This document shows positions 23,416 through 31,663 of a stretch of 41,552 nucleotides of DNA, piece after piece. The position numbers and the translations under genes were made by a program. Within the stretch, counting starts at the first letter, position 1, and every line of letters starts with the position of its first letter. The DNA comes from BS750m-G62 sp964577175 (GTDB lineage Bacteria > Planctomycetota > Phycisphaerae > FEN-1346): the NCBI GenBank assembly GCA_964577175.1, contig CAZNYC010000018.1:1-41552 (forward strand), given 5' to 3'. Below the pieces are notes generated by a model. That model saw only the letters and a list, made by a program, of their open reading frames with translations. It had not been told where the DNA came from and made no database searches.

Positions 23416-25163
23416 CCACCGCCACGACCGCCAAAGCACCGCTGGGCGAGACGCTGGTCCAGGCGGGCGCCATCTCGCGCGAGCAACTCACTTCCGCGCT
23501 CCAGAATCAGCGGACCAGCGGCCGGCTCCTCGGCGAGGTCCTCATCGAGCAGGGCATCCTCAGCCCCCAGGTCCTCGTCCGCGCCGTCGCCCAGCAGTTG
23601 GGCGTGCCGGGGTGCAGCCTGCGGCACGGGCTTTTCGACCCGGCGTGTCTGGACCTCATCGGCCAGGAGGCGGCCGAGCGCCTGAAGTGCCTGCCGATGT
23701 TCAAGGTCCACGGCACGCTGACGGTGGCGATGGCCGAACCGCAGTCCCTGCCGAAGATCGACCGCCTCCGCCGGCTCACGGGATGCGAGATTCGACCCGT
23801 CCTGGCGTTCGAGACGAACATCCTGGAGTTCATCCAGAAGTGCGCCGGCGGCGACACGGACGTGGACGCCTTCCTGGCCACGCTCGACGAATCGCACGTC
23901 TCGGTCGTCGAGGACGAGGCCGTCGACGACGGACCCGTCACCGACCTCGACAACATGGTGGCCGGCAGCCCCGTCGTGAACCTCGTGAACGTGGTGCTGC
24001 TGACGGCCATCCGCGACGGCGCGAGCGACATCCACATCGAGCCGGACAAGCGAGGCACCCGCATCCGGTACCGCATCGACGGCCTGCTGCGGGACCTGAT
24101 GAAACCGCCGCCGGGGATGCACGCCGCCATCGCGTCGCGGGTGAAGGTCATCGGCAAGATGGACATCGCCGAAAAACGCCTGCCGCAGGAGGGGCGGGTC
24201 CGCATCGTGGCCGAGAAGCGCGAGATCGACCTCCGCGTCTCCAGCATGCCCACCCTCCTGGGCGAGAAACTCGTCATCCGTATCCTCGACAAGGAGAACC
24301 TCCGCGTCCGCCTGGAGGACCTCGGCTTCCGCGAGAAGACGCTCGCCGCCTTCCTCCGCATGCTCCACCAGCCGTACGGACTGGTACTCGTTACGGGACC
24401 GACCGGCAGCGGCAAGACGACCACCCTGTACAGCGCCCTGGACCTTTTGCGGAGCCCCGAGCGGAACATCCTGACCGTCGAGGACCCCGTCGAGTACCAA
24501 CTCGATATGGTCAACCAGGTCCAGGTCCAGGCCTCCACGGGCATGACGTTCGCGCGCGTCCTGCGGAGCATGCTGCGGCAGGACCCGGACGTCATCATGG
24601 TGGGGGAAATCCGCGACGAAGAGACCGCCCGCGTCGCCGTCCAGGCCGCGCTGACCGGGCACCTCGTCCTTGCCACCCTGCACACGAACGACGCCCCCGG
24701 TGCGGCGGCGCGGCTCATCGACATGAACGTTGAGCCGTACCTCCTCTCCAGCGCCCTGAACGGCGTGGTGGCGCAGCGGTTGGCCCGCACCGTATGTCAG
24801 GGCTGCGTCACGAAGTACTACCCCGCCGAGAACGTCCTCGAGGACGCCGGCCTCGCCGGCAAGAGCGGGCAGGTCTTCCGCAAAGGCGCGGGGTGCGAGC
24901 AGTGCCACAACTCCGGCTACCGCGGGCGGATCGGCATCTTCGAGGTGATGGAGATCACGTCGCCGCTGCGGAAACTCGTCCACCGGGCGGCGCCGTCGCA
25001 CGAACTGCGCGCCCGGCTCCGGGAGGAAGGCTGCCTGTCGCTCCGCGAAGAGGGCGTCCGCATCGCCACCGAGGGCCGCACCACCCTCGAGGAGGCCTTG
25101 GCCGTCACCCACAGCGACGACGACCTCGAACCGCCCCAGGAGAAGGGCCCGTCGAACTCGTGA
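23412..25163 (+). CDS. gspE: Type II secretion/pilus assembly ATPase GspE/PilB
   Basis: A 583-residue ATPase, the third of the PilB/GspE type in the window. An MshEN-like N-terminus (PLGETLVQAGAI...LLGEVLIEQGIL, about 10-55) is followed by the core: SDIHIEPDKRG, GPTGSGKTTT (Lys335), EDPVEYQ, DPDVIMVGEIRD and HTNDAPGA. Its zinc site is CQGC...CEQC. The GTG start overlaps the STAS stop by four bases. It differs from the two minus-strand PilB proteins and belongs with the GspF and PilMNO genes directly downstream. It should energise pseudopilus growth at the inner membrane. Confidence 0.94.
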   Translation: MTTATTAKAPLGETLVQAGAISREQLTSALQNQRTSGRLLGEVLIEQGILSPQVLVRAVAQQLGVPGCSLRHGLFDPACLDLIGQEAAERLKCLPMFKVHGTLTVAMAEPQSLPKIDRLRRLTGCEIRPVLAFETNILEFIQKCAGGDTDVDAFLATLDESHVSVVEDEAVDDGPVTDLDNMVAGSPVVNLVNVVLLTAIRDGASDIHIEPDKRGTRIRYRIDGLLRDLMKPPPGMHAAIASRVKVIGKMDIAEKRLPQEGRVRIVAEKREIDLRVSSMPTLLGEKLVIRILDKENLRVRLEDLGFREKTLAAFLRMLHQPYGLVLVTGPTGSGKTTTLYSALDLLRSPERNILTVEDPVEYQLDMVNQVQVQASTGMTFARVLRSMLRQDPDVIMVGEIRDEETARVAVQAALTGHLVLATLHTNDAPGAAARLIDMNVEPYLLSSALNGVVAQRLARTVCQGCVTKYYPAENVLEDAGLAGKSGQVFRKGAGCEQCHNSGYRGRIGIFEVMEITSPLRKLVHRAAPSHELRARLREEGCLSLREEGVRIATEGRTTLEEALAVTHSDDDLEPPQEKGPSNS

Positions 25164-26392
25164 AACTGGCTTACCAGGCATTCGACAAATCCGGCCGACA
25201 GGTGGCCGACACCATCGAGGCCGGCGATATGGCGGAGGCGGGCGAACTCCTCCGCCGACGGGGATTGTACGTGACGGACCTCCGGGACGGGCAACACGCC
25301 GGCGGCGGTCCCACCGCCACGGCGTCCGGCACCCGCCGGCCGCGACCCCGGCGGCTCAAGAGCGTCGCCCTGCTGACGAGCCAGTTGCACGTGCTCCTCT
25401 CGTGCGGCACGCCGTTGGTCGAGGCCCTCGGGGCGCTGGCCCGTCAGACGCGGGACGCGCACCTCCGCACCGCCGTGGCCGACATCGAGCAGCGGGTCCA
25501 GGAAGGCTCGTCCCTCTCGGCCGCCATCGAGGCCCATCCGCGGTACTTCGGCGCGTTCTACGCGAGCCTCGTCGGGGCGGGCGAAGCCTCCGGCGACCTG
25601 GCCGGCATGCTCCGGCGCCTGGCCACCACGCTCCGCAAACAGGTCCACGTGCGGAACTCGCTGCTCGGCGCCCTCATCTACCCGGCCTTGCTCGTCACGG
25701 TCTCCGTGGGCGTCCTGGCTGTCATGTTCACGGTCGTGATTCCGCGGTTCGCGGATCTGTTCGATACACTGCACGTGCCCCTGCCGCCGTCGACGGCGGT
25801 GCTGGTGGCCGTAAGCGAGATCCTCCTGACGTACTGGTACATCGCGGTGCCGGCCCTGCTGGTGCCCGCCGTCGGGCTGACCGTTTTTCTGCTCACCGAC
25901 GTGGGCCGCCGCACGTTCCAGACGGTCGTGCTCTATCTGCCGCAGGTCGGAACCATCGTCCGGCGTTTCGCGATTGCCCGGATCGTGCGCCTGTTGGGCG
26001 TGCTGCTGGACGCCAACGTGCCGATCATCGACGCCATCCGCCTGACGCGGCGCTCCATCCGGCACCACCACTACGACCGGCTGCTCGCACGGACCGAGGA
26101 CGCCATCACCCAGGGCGAAACGATGAGTTCCATCTGGGGCCGGAGCCACCTCGTGAGCCCGTCGGTCCAGGAAATCGTCCGTAACGGCGAGCGGAGCGGG
26201 CAGGTGTCGGCGATGCTCCTCAGCGCGGCCGACTTTCTCGACGACGAAAACGAACTGACCGTCCGCAGCCTCACGAGCATCGTGGAACCGATCATCCTCA
26301 TCATCATGGGCGCCATCGTGGGCGTGGTCGCGGTCAGCCTCTTCATGCCACTGTTCGACCTGACCTCGATGACCCAAGGGGGTGCCTCGTGA
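25160..26392 (+). CDS. gspF: Inner membrane platform protein GspF/PilC
   Basis: A 410-residue polytopic platform protein. It starts with VKLAYQAFDKSGRQV, the family N-terminus, then has a basic linker (about 50-65) and two T2SSF domains. Membrane helices are seen at LLGALIYPALLVTVSVGVLAV, YWYIAVPALLVPAVGLTVF and the C-terminal IILIIMGAIVGVVAVSLF. The second domain has NGERSGQVS where the paralogue at 5162 has GEETGELD. The GTG start overlaps the gspE stop by four bases. It is the likely partner of that ATPase. Confidence 0.93.
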   Translation: MKLAYQAFDKSGRQVADTIEAGDMAEAGELLRRRGLYVTDLRDGQHAGGGPTATASGTRRPRPRRLKSVALLTSQLHVLLSCGTPLVEALGALARQTRDAHLRTAVADIEQRVQEGSSLSAAIEAHPRYFGAFYASLVGAGEASGDLAGMLRRLATTLRKQVHVRNSLLGALIYPALLVTVSVGVLAVMFTVVIPRFADLFDTLHVPLPPSTAVLVAVSEILLTYWYIAVPALLVPAVGLTVFLLTDVGRRTFQTVVLYLPQVGTIVRRFAIARIVRLLGVLLDANVPIIDAIRLTRRSIRHHHYDRLLARTEDAITQGETMSSIWGRSHLVSPSVQEIVRNGERSGQVSAMLLSAADFLDDENELTVRSLTSIVEPIILIIMGAIVGVVAVSLFMPLFDLTSMTQGGAS

Positions 26393-27489
26393 GCGGGCTG
26401 TTCAGGCATCGCGAATCGCCGATCGGCGTGGACTACGACGGCCGGTACCTTCGGTTGGCGCAGTTGGCCCCCGCCGGGGACGGCTGCCGCCTCCAGGCCG
26501 CTGCCCGCATTCCGCGGGTGGCCCCGGGACAGGACCTCGGCCCGCGCGACGTCGCCCATCTCCAGGACACCCTCGAGCGTCTCGGGTTCCGGGGCAAGCG
26601 GCTCGTGCTGGCCATCCCGGAAGACAGGCTCGCCGTCGACGTCCTTGAACTGCCGCCCCGGACCTCCTCGGCGCCGGTGGACCAGATCGCGCGGTCGGAA
26701 CTGGCGCGGACGCACCGCTACGCCGCCGACGCCGCCGAGATGGTCTCCTGGGACCTCCCGCCCTCCACCCGCGCCCGCGACATCACCCAGATGATGGCCG
26801 TGGCCCTCCCCCATGCCGACGCCGACGCCCTGCTCGATACGTTCGACCAGACCGACCTGCAGGTAACGGTCCTCGACACCCATATGGCGGCCACCATCCG
26901 CGCCTGCCGGCCGCTGCTGCCCGCCGAGGGGGTAACGGCCGTCTTGACGATCGGCTGGGATTGGGCCCTCCTGCTGCTCTGGCTCGACGGGACGGTCATC
27001 TATCGGCGGCTCATGCCGGAGAATTCGCTCCGATGCCTCTCGGAGGCGGTTGCCCGCAACCTGGACCTGCCCGCCGAGGCGGTCGACTGCGTCCTGCAGG
27101 AGGTCGGCCTGGCCGACCGCTCGCCGGGCGACGACGACACCCCCTTGCCGCTCGATTCGCTGCGCACGATCGTTCGCAAACCGATTAACGCCGTCGCGGA
27201 GGCCGTCCGCGCCGCCTTCGCCTATGCCGCCCAGATGTACGCCGGCATCCGCATCGCCGGCGTCTTCGTCACCGGGCAGGCGGCGGCCGTGCCCGGCGCG
27301 ACGGGGCACCTGGCGTCGCGCCTGGACGTCGAGGTCCGCACCGTCGTGCCCGCCGAGGTCGTCGAGACGGCACCGGCGGCCGTCCAGGAGGCGAAGCACC
27401 CGGCCCTGACCCCCGCCGTCGGCCTTGCCATGTACCCGGAAGGACGCAAACGTGCAGAGCCGAAACTTCATACCGTCGCACAGGCATGA
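26389..27489 (+). CDS. pilM: PilM-like actin-fold assembly protein
   Basis: A 366-residue actin/FtsA-like protein. IGVDYDGRYLRLAQL (about 12-26) is the first phosphate-binding segment, and LVLAIPEDRLAVDVLELPP matches the PilM pattern before the RSEL segment. In type IV pilus systems cytoplasmic PilM binds the N-terminus of PilN. The following genes are PilN- and PilO-like, which confirms the assignment by context. The start is a GTG overlapping the gspF stop. A GspL-like cytoplasmic domain is the alternative, but the separate membrane gene downstream favours PilM. Confidence 0.85.
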   Translation: MSGLFRHRESPIGVDYDGRYLRLAQLAPAGDGCRLQAAARIPRVAPGQDLGPRDVAHLQDTLERLGFRGKRLVLAIPEDRLAVDVLELPPRTSSAPVDQIARSELARTHRYAADAAEMVSWDLPPSTRARDITQMMAVALPHADADALLDTFDQTDLQVTVLDTHMAATIRACRPLLPAEGVTAVLTIGWDWALLLLWLDGTVIYRRLMPENSLRCLSEAVARNLDLPAEAVDCVLQEVGLADRSPGDDDTPLPLDSLRTIVRKPINAVAEAVRAAFAYAAQMYAGIRIAGVFVTGQAAAVPGATGHLASRLDVEVRTVVPAEVVETAPAAVQEAKHPALTPAVGLAMYPEGRKRAEPKLHTVAQA

Positions 27490-28051
27490 GGCCGCCCGCC
27501 GGCGCCGACGTCTCAATGCCTGGATCGGGTCCGTCGCGGTCTACGCCGCCGCCCTCGTGGCGGCGTATGTGATGGCCGTCTGCGCCTGGGGCGTCGACGC
27601 CGGCGCGCTGGACCAGCGGCGGCAGGCCGTCGCCCATCGCGTCGAGGAGATTCGCCGGCGCATCGAGCAGACGCAGGCCGACCTCGCCGAGGCGCGACGC
27701 ACCCTGCGAGCGAATGAGACGATCGCCGGGCATCCGGACTGGAGCCTTCTGCTCATGCTCCTGGCCCGCCATATGAGTGATGGCGTCGTCCTCCGCCAGT
27801 GCCGTCTTGCGCCGCCGGAGGCCGACGACGCGCCCGCCGCCGACGCCACCGCGGGGGGTTGGCGGCTCGAGATGGCCGGCTACGGACGCGAGGTCACCGC
27901 CGTCTCCCAGTTTGCCCTGGCCCTGGAGGAAACAGGCCTGTTCAACGAGGTGCGCCTTCTGAAGACCGTGCGCCAGCCGTTCCTGGCCGGTCAGGCCACC
28001 CATTTCCAGATTCGCTGCGACCTCGGTCGCCGGCCGGAGGACACCCCGTGA
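27452..28051 (+). CDS. pilN: PilN-like inner membrane protein
   Basis: A 199-residue bitopic protein. A short cytoplasmic N-terminus contains NFIPSHR, the counterpart of the INLLPxR motif that docks into PilM. One transmembrane helix (about 26-48) is followed by a coiled coil (RVEEIRRRIEQTQADLAEARR) and a small alpha/beta domain. The GTG start has AAGGA seven bases upstream and lies inside the end of pilM (38-base overlap). It forms the PilMNO bridge between the cytoplasmic motor and the periplasm. The docking motif is weak but position and topology agree. Confidence 0.82.
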   Translation: MQSRNFIPSHRHEAARRRRRLNAWIGSVAVYAAALVAAYVMAVCAWGVDAGALDQRRQAVAHRVEEIRRRIEQTQADLAEARRTLRANETIAGHPDWSLLLMLLARHMSDGVVLRQCRLAPPEADDAPAADATAGGWRLEMAGYGREVTAVSQFALALEETGLFNEVRLLKTVRQPFLAGQATHFQIRCDLGRRPEDTP

Positions 28052-28674
28052 CCACCGCCACTCTCATGCGCCACGGCCGGTACATCGACCTCATCGGTGC
28101 GGCCGTCTGTCTCCTCCTGACACTCGGCTTCTACCTGGTCGGCATCGCCCCCCTGCTTGCGGCACAGGACGAATGCGCCGACAAAGAGCAGGCCTGCGCC
28201 CGCGAGCAGGAACATGCACGGCGCCTGGAGGCGTCCCTTGAGACCCTCCGCGCCGAACTCGACCAGGCACGACGCCGGGCCCGCGAGAGCACCGTTCACC
28301 TGCGTCCGCCCGCCACGGCCCCGCTCCACGTGGCCCACATCTCGCGGCTGGCGGCCGAGTCCGGACTCCAGGTCGACGACATGCGCACGGGCGACCCCAA
28401 CCCGGGCTCCTTCGCCACGACCGTCCCCGTGCATCTGTCGGGCTCCGGCACGTATACCGCCTGCACGCTGTTCCTGCGACGGCTGAGGCAGACCCTGCCG
28501 GAAACGTGCGTCCTGGCGTTCAGCCTGAAAGGGCAGCCGAACGACACCACCGGCGCCGCCACCGTCACGATGGCCCTCGCGTGGCACGCCACGCTGCCCG
28601 CTTCCCGCGCCGCCGGGACCGAGGCCATGCCGCCGGCAGCCGCCGCCGACCCTTCGGAGACGCACGAAACATGA
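28048..28674 (+). CDS. pilO: PilO-like inner membrane protein
   Basis: A 208-residue protein with one N-terminal transmembrane helix (LIGAAVCLLLTLGFYLVGIA, about 14-33). A strong coiled coil follows (about 40-85, CADKEQACAREQEHARRLEAS), then a ferredoxin-like periplasmic domain (TVPVHLSGSGTYTACTLFLRRL). This is the PilO plan. It pairs with the PilN-like product through the coiled coil. The GTG overlaps the pilN stop by four bases. The tail is Ala/Pro rich. Sequence identity in this family is low, so the call leans on topology and gene order. Confidence 0.8.
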   Translation: MTTATLMRHGRYIDLIGAAVCLLLTLGFYLVGIAPLLAAQDECADKEQACAREQEHARRLEASLETLRAELDQARRRARESTVHLRPPATAPLHVAHISRLAAESGLQVDDMRTGDPNPGSFATTVPVHLSGSGTYTACTLFLRRLRQTLPETCVLAFSLKGQPNDTTGAATVTMALAWHATLPASRAAGTEAMPPAAAADPSETHET

Positions 28675-29225
28675 CCGCTTCGCGATCGCGCAAGATCATT
28701 TTCGTCATCCTGACCGTCGCCGTTGCGGCCTTGGTCGTGGACCGCCTCGTGCTGGCGCCGTCGGCCACCGGACCGAAACAGGCAGGAGCGGCGACGCCGG
28801 GGGTGCCGGAGGCGTCCGAGACCTCGCCGTCCCCTTCACCGGGCGCCGAAGCGCCGGCCGAAACGTCTTCCGGCCCGCGCCTGGCGGAACGCCTTCAGAC
28901 CGTCGCCGACCGATTCGAACTCGACCCCACCGCCCTGCGCGACGGGTTCGTCCCGTCCGAGACGTGGCTCGAGGACCTCGTTGAAGCCCCGCCTCCATCG
29001 GAACCGAAGACGGCTCCCAACCCCCACGCCGCGGCCGACGCGTTCGCCGAAAACCACACCCTCACCTCGGTCATTATGACCTCCCAGGGCGGCAGTGCGG
29101 TCGTCGACGGCAAGGTGGTGCCCGTCGGACGGACCATCGACGGCTTCCGCCTCGTCCGCCTCACGCGGCGGACGGCCGTCTTCGAAGCCGACGGGGAGGA
29201 AGTCGAACTCTCCCTCCGGCGGTAA
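28671..29225 (+). CDS. GspC/PilP-like periplasmic connector protein
   Basis: A 184-residue protein with a transmembrane helix (about 9-28), a long Pro/Ser/Ala-rich spacer (about 30-75) and a C-terminal beta domain. The domain includes VIMTSQGGSAVVDGKVVPVG followed by DGFRLVRLTRRTAVFEADGEEVEL, the homology-region pattern of GspC, GspB and PilP. These proteins link the inner-membrane platform to the outer-membrane secretin. The helix is closer to GspC; gene order after PilO is closer to PilP. PilP is usually a lipoprotein and no lipobox is seen here. The ATG overlaps the pilO stop by four bases and ends the overlapping series. Confidence 0.75.
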   Translation: MTASRSRKIIFVILTVAVAALVVDRLVLAPSATGPKQAGAATPGVPEASETSPSPSPGAEAPAETSSGPRLAERLQTVADRFELDPTALRDGFVPSETWLEDLVEAPPPSEPKTAPNPHAAADAFAENHTLTSVIMTSQGGSAVVDGKVVPVGRTIDGFRLVRLTRRTAVFEADGEEVELSLRR

Positions 29226-29558
29226 CCCCCGGCCCCCCGACAGAAGACGGCAACGGCCCGGGCCCCCCTCCTTCAGACGAGTCCTGCAGGTCGGGCCCTC
29301 CGGCCTTCGCACCGCGCGGCAGGAGAGCCCAACTCCCCTCGACGTGAGCAGCCGAACAGCCCATATGGTCCGATAACGTGACGTAGAACAACACTTGGGC
29401 CCGCGAAAGCCGCTTAAAGTGTTGCGCAGGCTGCCTAGAAGCCCTAGATTTTTGAAACCCCCTAAAGTAACGTGCCCGGCTCGCCGATATGAATTCTGGT
29501 CCCAAAAGCGCACACAGAAGGGGTAATCAGGGTCGGCACGGATTAAAAGGAGTGTGCA
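29226..29558. other. Spacer upstream of gspG with an inverted repeat
   Basis: This 333-base gap is less GC-rich than its surroundings and interrupts an otherwise overlapping operon, so it probably holds a promoter or leader for the highly expressed major pseudopilin. The clearest structure is AACACTT pairing with AAGTGTT (29390-29423). A CTAG-AAGCC-CTAG palindrome followed by ATTTTT lies near 29433-29451. No convincing -35/-10 pair or coding sequence was found. Confidence 0.5.
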
Positions 29559-30053
29559 ATGCTTCGGACGAATCGTCGTAAACGGCGGGGATTCAGTCTC
29601 CTCGAACTGGTCATCGTGGTGGTGATCATCGGGATCATCGCCGCCATCGCGATCCCGCGGATGAGCCGCGGCACGGCCGGGGCGGCCGATTCCGCCGTCG
29701 CCGGCAACCTCGCGGTCCTTCGCAACGCCATCGACCTCTTCGCCGCCGAGCACGGGGGCAAGTTCCCTGCCCTCGCGAACATCGAAGACCAGTTGACCCA
29801 GTACACCGACAGCAGCCACACCTCGGCGCCGGTCGCCACGAAGGACTCCGACCACATCTACGGTCCGTACCTGCGCGAGGTACCTCCGCTGCCCGTCGGA
29901 ACGAACAAGGGCAAGACAACCTTCACCGACACGGCGCCCGGCGACACCGTCGCCGACGCCGGATGGTATTATGACGAGGACACCGGCGAAATCCGGGCCA
30001 ACTGCGCCAACAGCGAAACCGACGAGGCCGGCAAGCAATACAACCAGTACTGA
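29559..30053 (+). CDS. gspG: Major pseudopilin GspG
   Basis: A 164-residue pseudopilin. The basic leader MLRTNRRKRRG has Gly at -1, followed by FSLLELVIVVVIIGIIAAIA with Glu5. The helix continues to NAIDLFAAEHGGKFP, the standard GspG link to the C-terminal domain. The end reads GWYYDEDTGEIRANC. A strong ribosome-binding site (AAAAGGAG) precedes the ATG. Size fits a major pseudopilin better than the 230-270-residue proteins of the minus-strand cluster. It would form the shaft of the pseudopilus driven by the GspE/GspF pair upstream. Confidence 0.9.
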   Translation: MLRTNRRKRRGFSLLELVIVVVIIGIIAAIAIPRMSRGTAGAADSAVAGNLAVLRNAIDLFAAEHGGKFPALANIEDQLTQYTDSSHTSAPVATKDSDHIYGPYLREVPPLPVGTNKGKTTFTDTAPGDTVADAGWYYDEDTGEIRANCANSETDEAGKQYNQY

Positions 30054-30203
30054 TCCGGCGCCGGCAAGCAGTGAGGCGCCCGGACGCCGACCCGCCACCG
30101 GCGCTGCGGCCCCGACAGGGCCGACACGCGAACGTCGCGACCGCACCGCAAAAGGCCGCCTGTCCGGCAACGGGCAGGCGGCTCGGCTCCAGTTTCGCGC
30201 CAC

Positions 30204-30278
30204 GTGCCACGGCCGGTCTTGTCCGGCCATGCACCGGGGCGATGGAAGAGCACGGCGGGGCAAGGCCCGCCGTGGCAC
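30204..30278. repeat. P2 inverted-repeat element, copy 2
   Basis: A 75-base unit bounded by a perfect 10-base terminal inverted repeat, GTGCCACGGC and GCCGTGGCAC. Inside are the pairs CCGGTCTTGTCCGG and GGCGGGGCAAGGCCCGCC. It lies in the 326-base spacer between gspG and the GspK/PilX-like gene. It matches the design of 107-171, and half-copies are seen at 13015-13175. Confidence 0.65.
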
Positions 30279-30379
30279 GGGGATCCAGAGACACACGGTC
30301 ACCCTGCGGCACGGGATGCGGACAGGCCGTTGCGCCTGGCCGCGCGCCCTCCCCTTCCGGCGCGCCCGGGAGACGCCGC

Positions 30380-31660
30380 ATGACGACCGCCACGCCGCCA
30401 CAGCGATTCCGCCGGGGCAGCACGTACGTGCTGGTCCTGGGCCTGTCGGCCATCATCATGACGATGGCGCTGGGCGCCTTGGCGCTGGCGCGGATCCAGG
30501 CCCGGCAGGGGCGCGGCACCGCCGACGTGGCCCACGCCCGCCACTGCGCCGCCGCCGCCGTCGAGTTGGGCCGCCTCCGCATCAAGGCCGACCCGAACTG
30601 GCGCATCAATTATCCCAACGGCACATGGGGCACCGACGTGCCGATGGGGCGCGGCACGGCATCGCTCGAGGTCATCGACCCGGGCGACGGCGACCTCGCC
30701 GACGACGATCTGGACCCGGTCGTCCTGACCGGGACGGGCGTCTGCGGCGAGGCGGTCCAGAAGGTGCAGGCAACGCTTCTGGCCGATCCGACGGGCTTCG
30801 GCTGCCTCCAGACCGCGCTGCACGCCGACAACGATCTGAAGATCAACGCCGCCACCGTTCTCTGCGACCAGGTCGTCAGCAGCAATAACAACGTCGACGC
30901 CTCCGGCGCCGACGTGTACGCCGACACCGAAGCCGCGGGCGACGTGACCGGCGGCACGTATCACGGGACCACGACCTCCCGCGTGGACCGCCGCAGCATG
31001 CCCGACCCCGACGCCGTCTTCGCGGAGTACGAGAGCCGCGGCGTGGTCATTCCCGAGTGGGCTATCCCCTGGGACGACGGGGTGCGGCTGATGGACGAGG
31101 TCATTTTCAGCCCGAACCACAACCCGTTCTGGCCCTACACGCTTGACTCGGAGGGCGTCTACGTCATTGCGTGCAACGGCCAGGACATTGTGATCCGCGA
31201 CTCGCGCATCGTCGGCACGCTCGTCCTGCTGAACGCGGGAGGAAACACGCGCGTCGACCGGTCGGTGCACTGGGAACCGGCCGTGGAAAACTACCCCGCC
31301 CTGCTCGTCGAAGGCAAGTTCACCTTTCACCTGGACGGCGGCGCGCTGGACGAGGACATGGAACACCAGAACTACAACCCGCCGCACACGCCGTACAGGG
31401 GCCACTCCGACGGCGACGAGGAGGATTCGTATCCCTCGTCCATCAAGGGGCTCATCTACGTCAAGGACGACGCCTACGTCGCCGCCGTCACCACCACGGT
31501 GCACGGGGTCATCGTGGTCAAGAACTCCTTCGAAGTGATGGCGGGCACGCTTCTGAACTTGCGGTACGACTCGCGTTATCTGAACGATCCCCCGCCGGCC
31601 TTCGTCGAGCGGATCGACATGCCGGTGGCCGAGGGCAGTTACCGGCGCGTGGTGGACTGA
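30380..31660 (+). CDS. GspK/PilX-like minor pseudopilin
   Basis: A 426-residue protein with a short basic leader (QRFRRG) followed by STYVLVLGLSAIIMTMALGA, a pilin-type helix that lacks Glu5. Absence of Glu5 is typical of GspK and PilX, which cap the pseudopilus tip. The large domain holds repeated beta-rich segments (GLIYVKDDAYVAAVTTTVHG, VIVVKNSFEVMAG) that resemble the C-terminal part of planctomycete PilX-like proteins. The ATG has GGGAG seven bases upstream; the frame is open further upstream through repeat DNA but without plausible sequence. Position between GspG and GspH genes supports the call. Confidence 0.72.
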   Translation: MTTATPPQRFRRGSTYVLVLGLSAIIMTMALGALALARIQARQGRGTADVAHARHCAAAAVELGRLRIKADPNWRINYPNGTWGTDVPMGRGTASLEVIDPGDGDLADDDLDPVVLTGTGVCGEAVQKVQATLLADPTGFGCLQTALHADNDLKINAATVLCDQVVSSNNNVDASGADVYADTEAAGDVTGGTYHGTTTSRVDRRSMPDPDAVFAEYESRGVVIPEWAIPWDDGVRLMDEVIFSPNHNPFWPYTLDSEGVYVIACNGQDIVIRDSRIVGTLVLLNAGGNTRVDRSVHWEPAVENYPALLVEGKFTFHLDGGALDEDMEHQNYNPPHTPYRGHSDGDEEDSYPSSIKGLIYVKDDAYVAAVTTTVHGVIVVKNSFEVMAGTLLNLRYDSRYLNDPPPAFVERIDMPVAEGSYRRVVD

Positions 31661-31663
31661 ACC

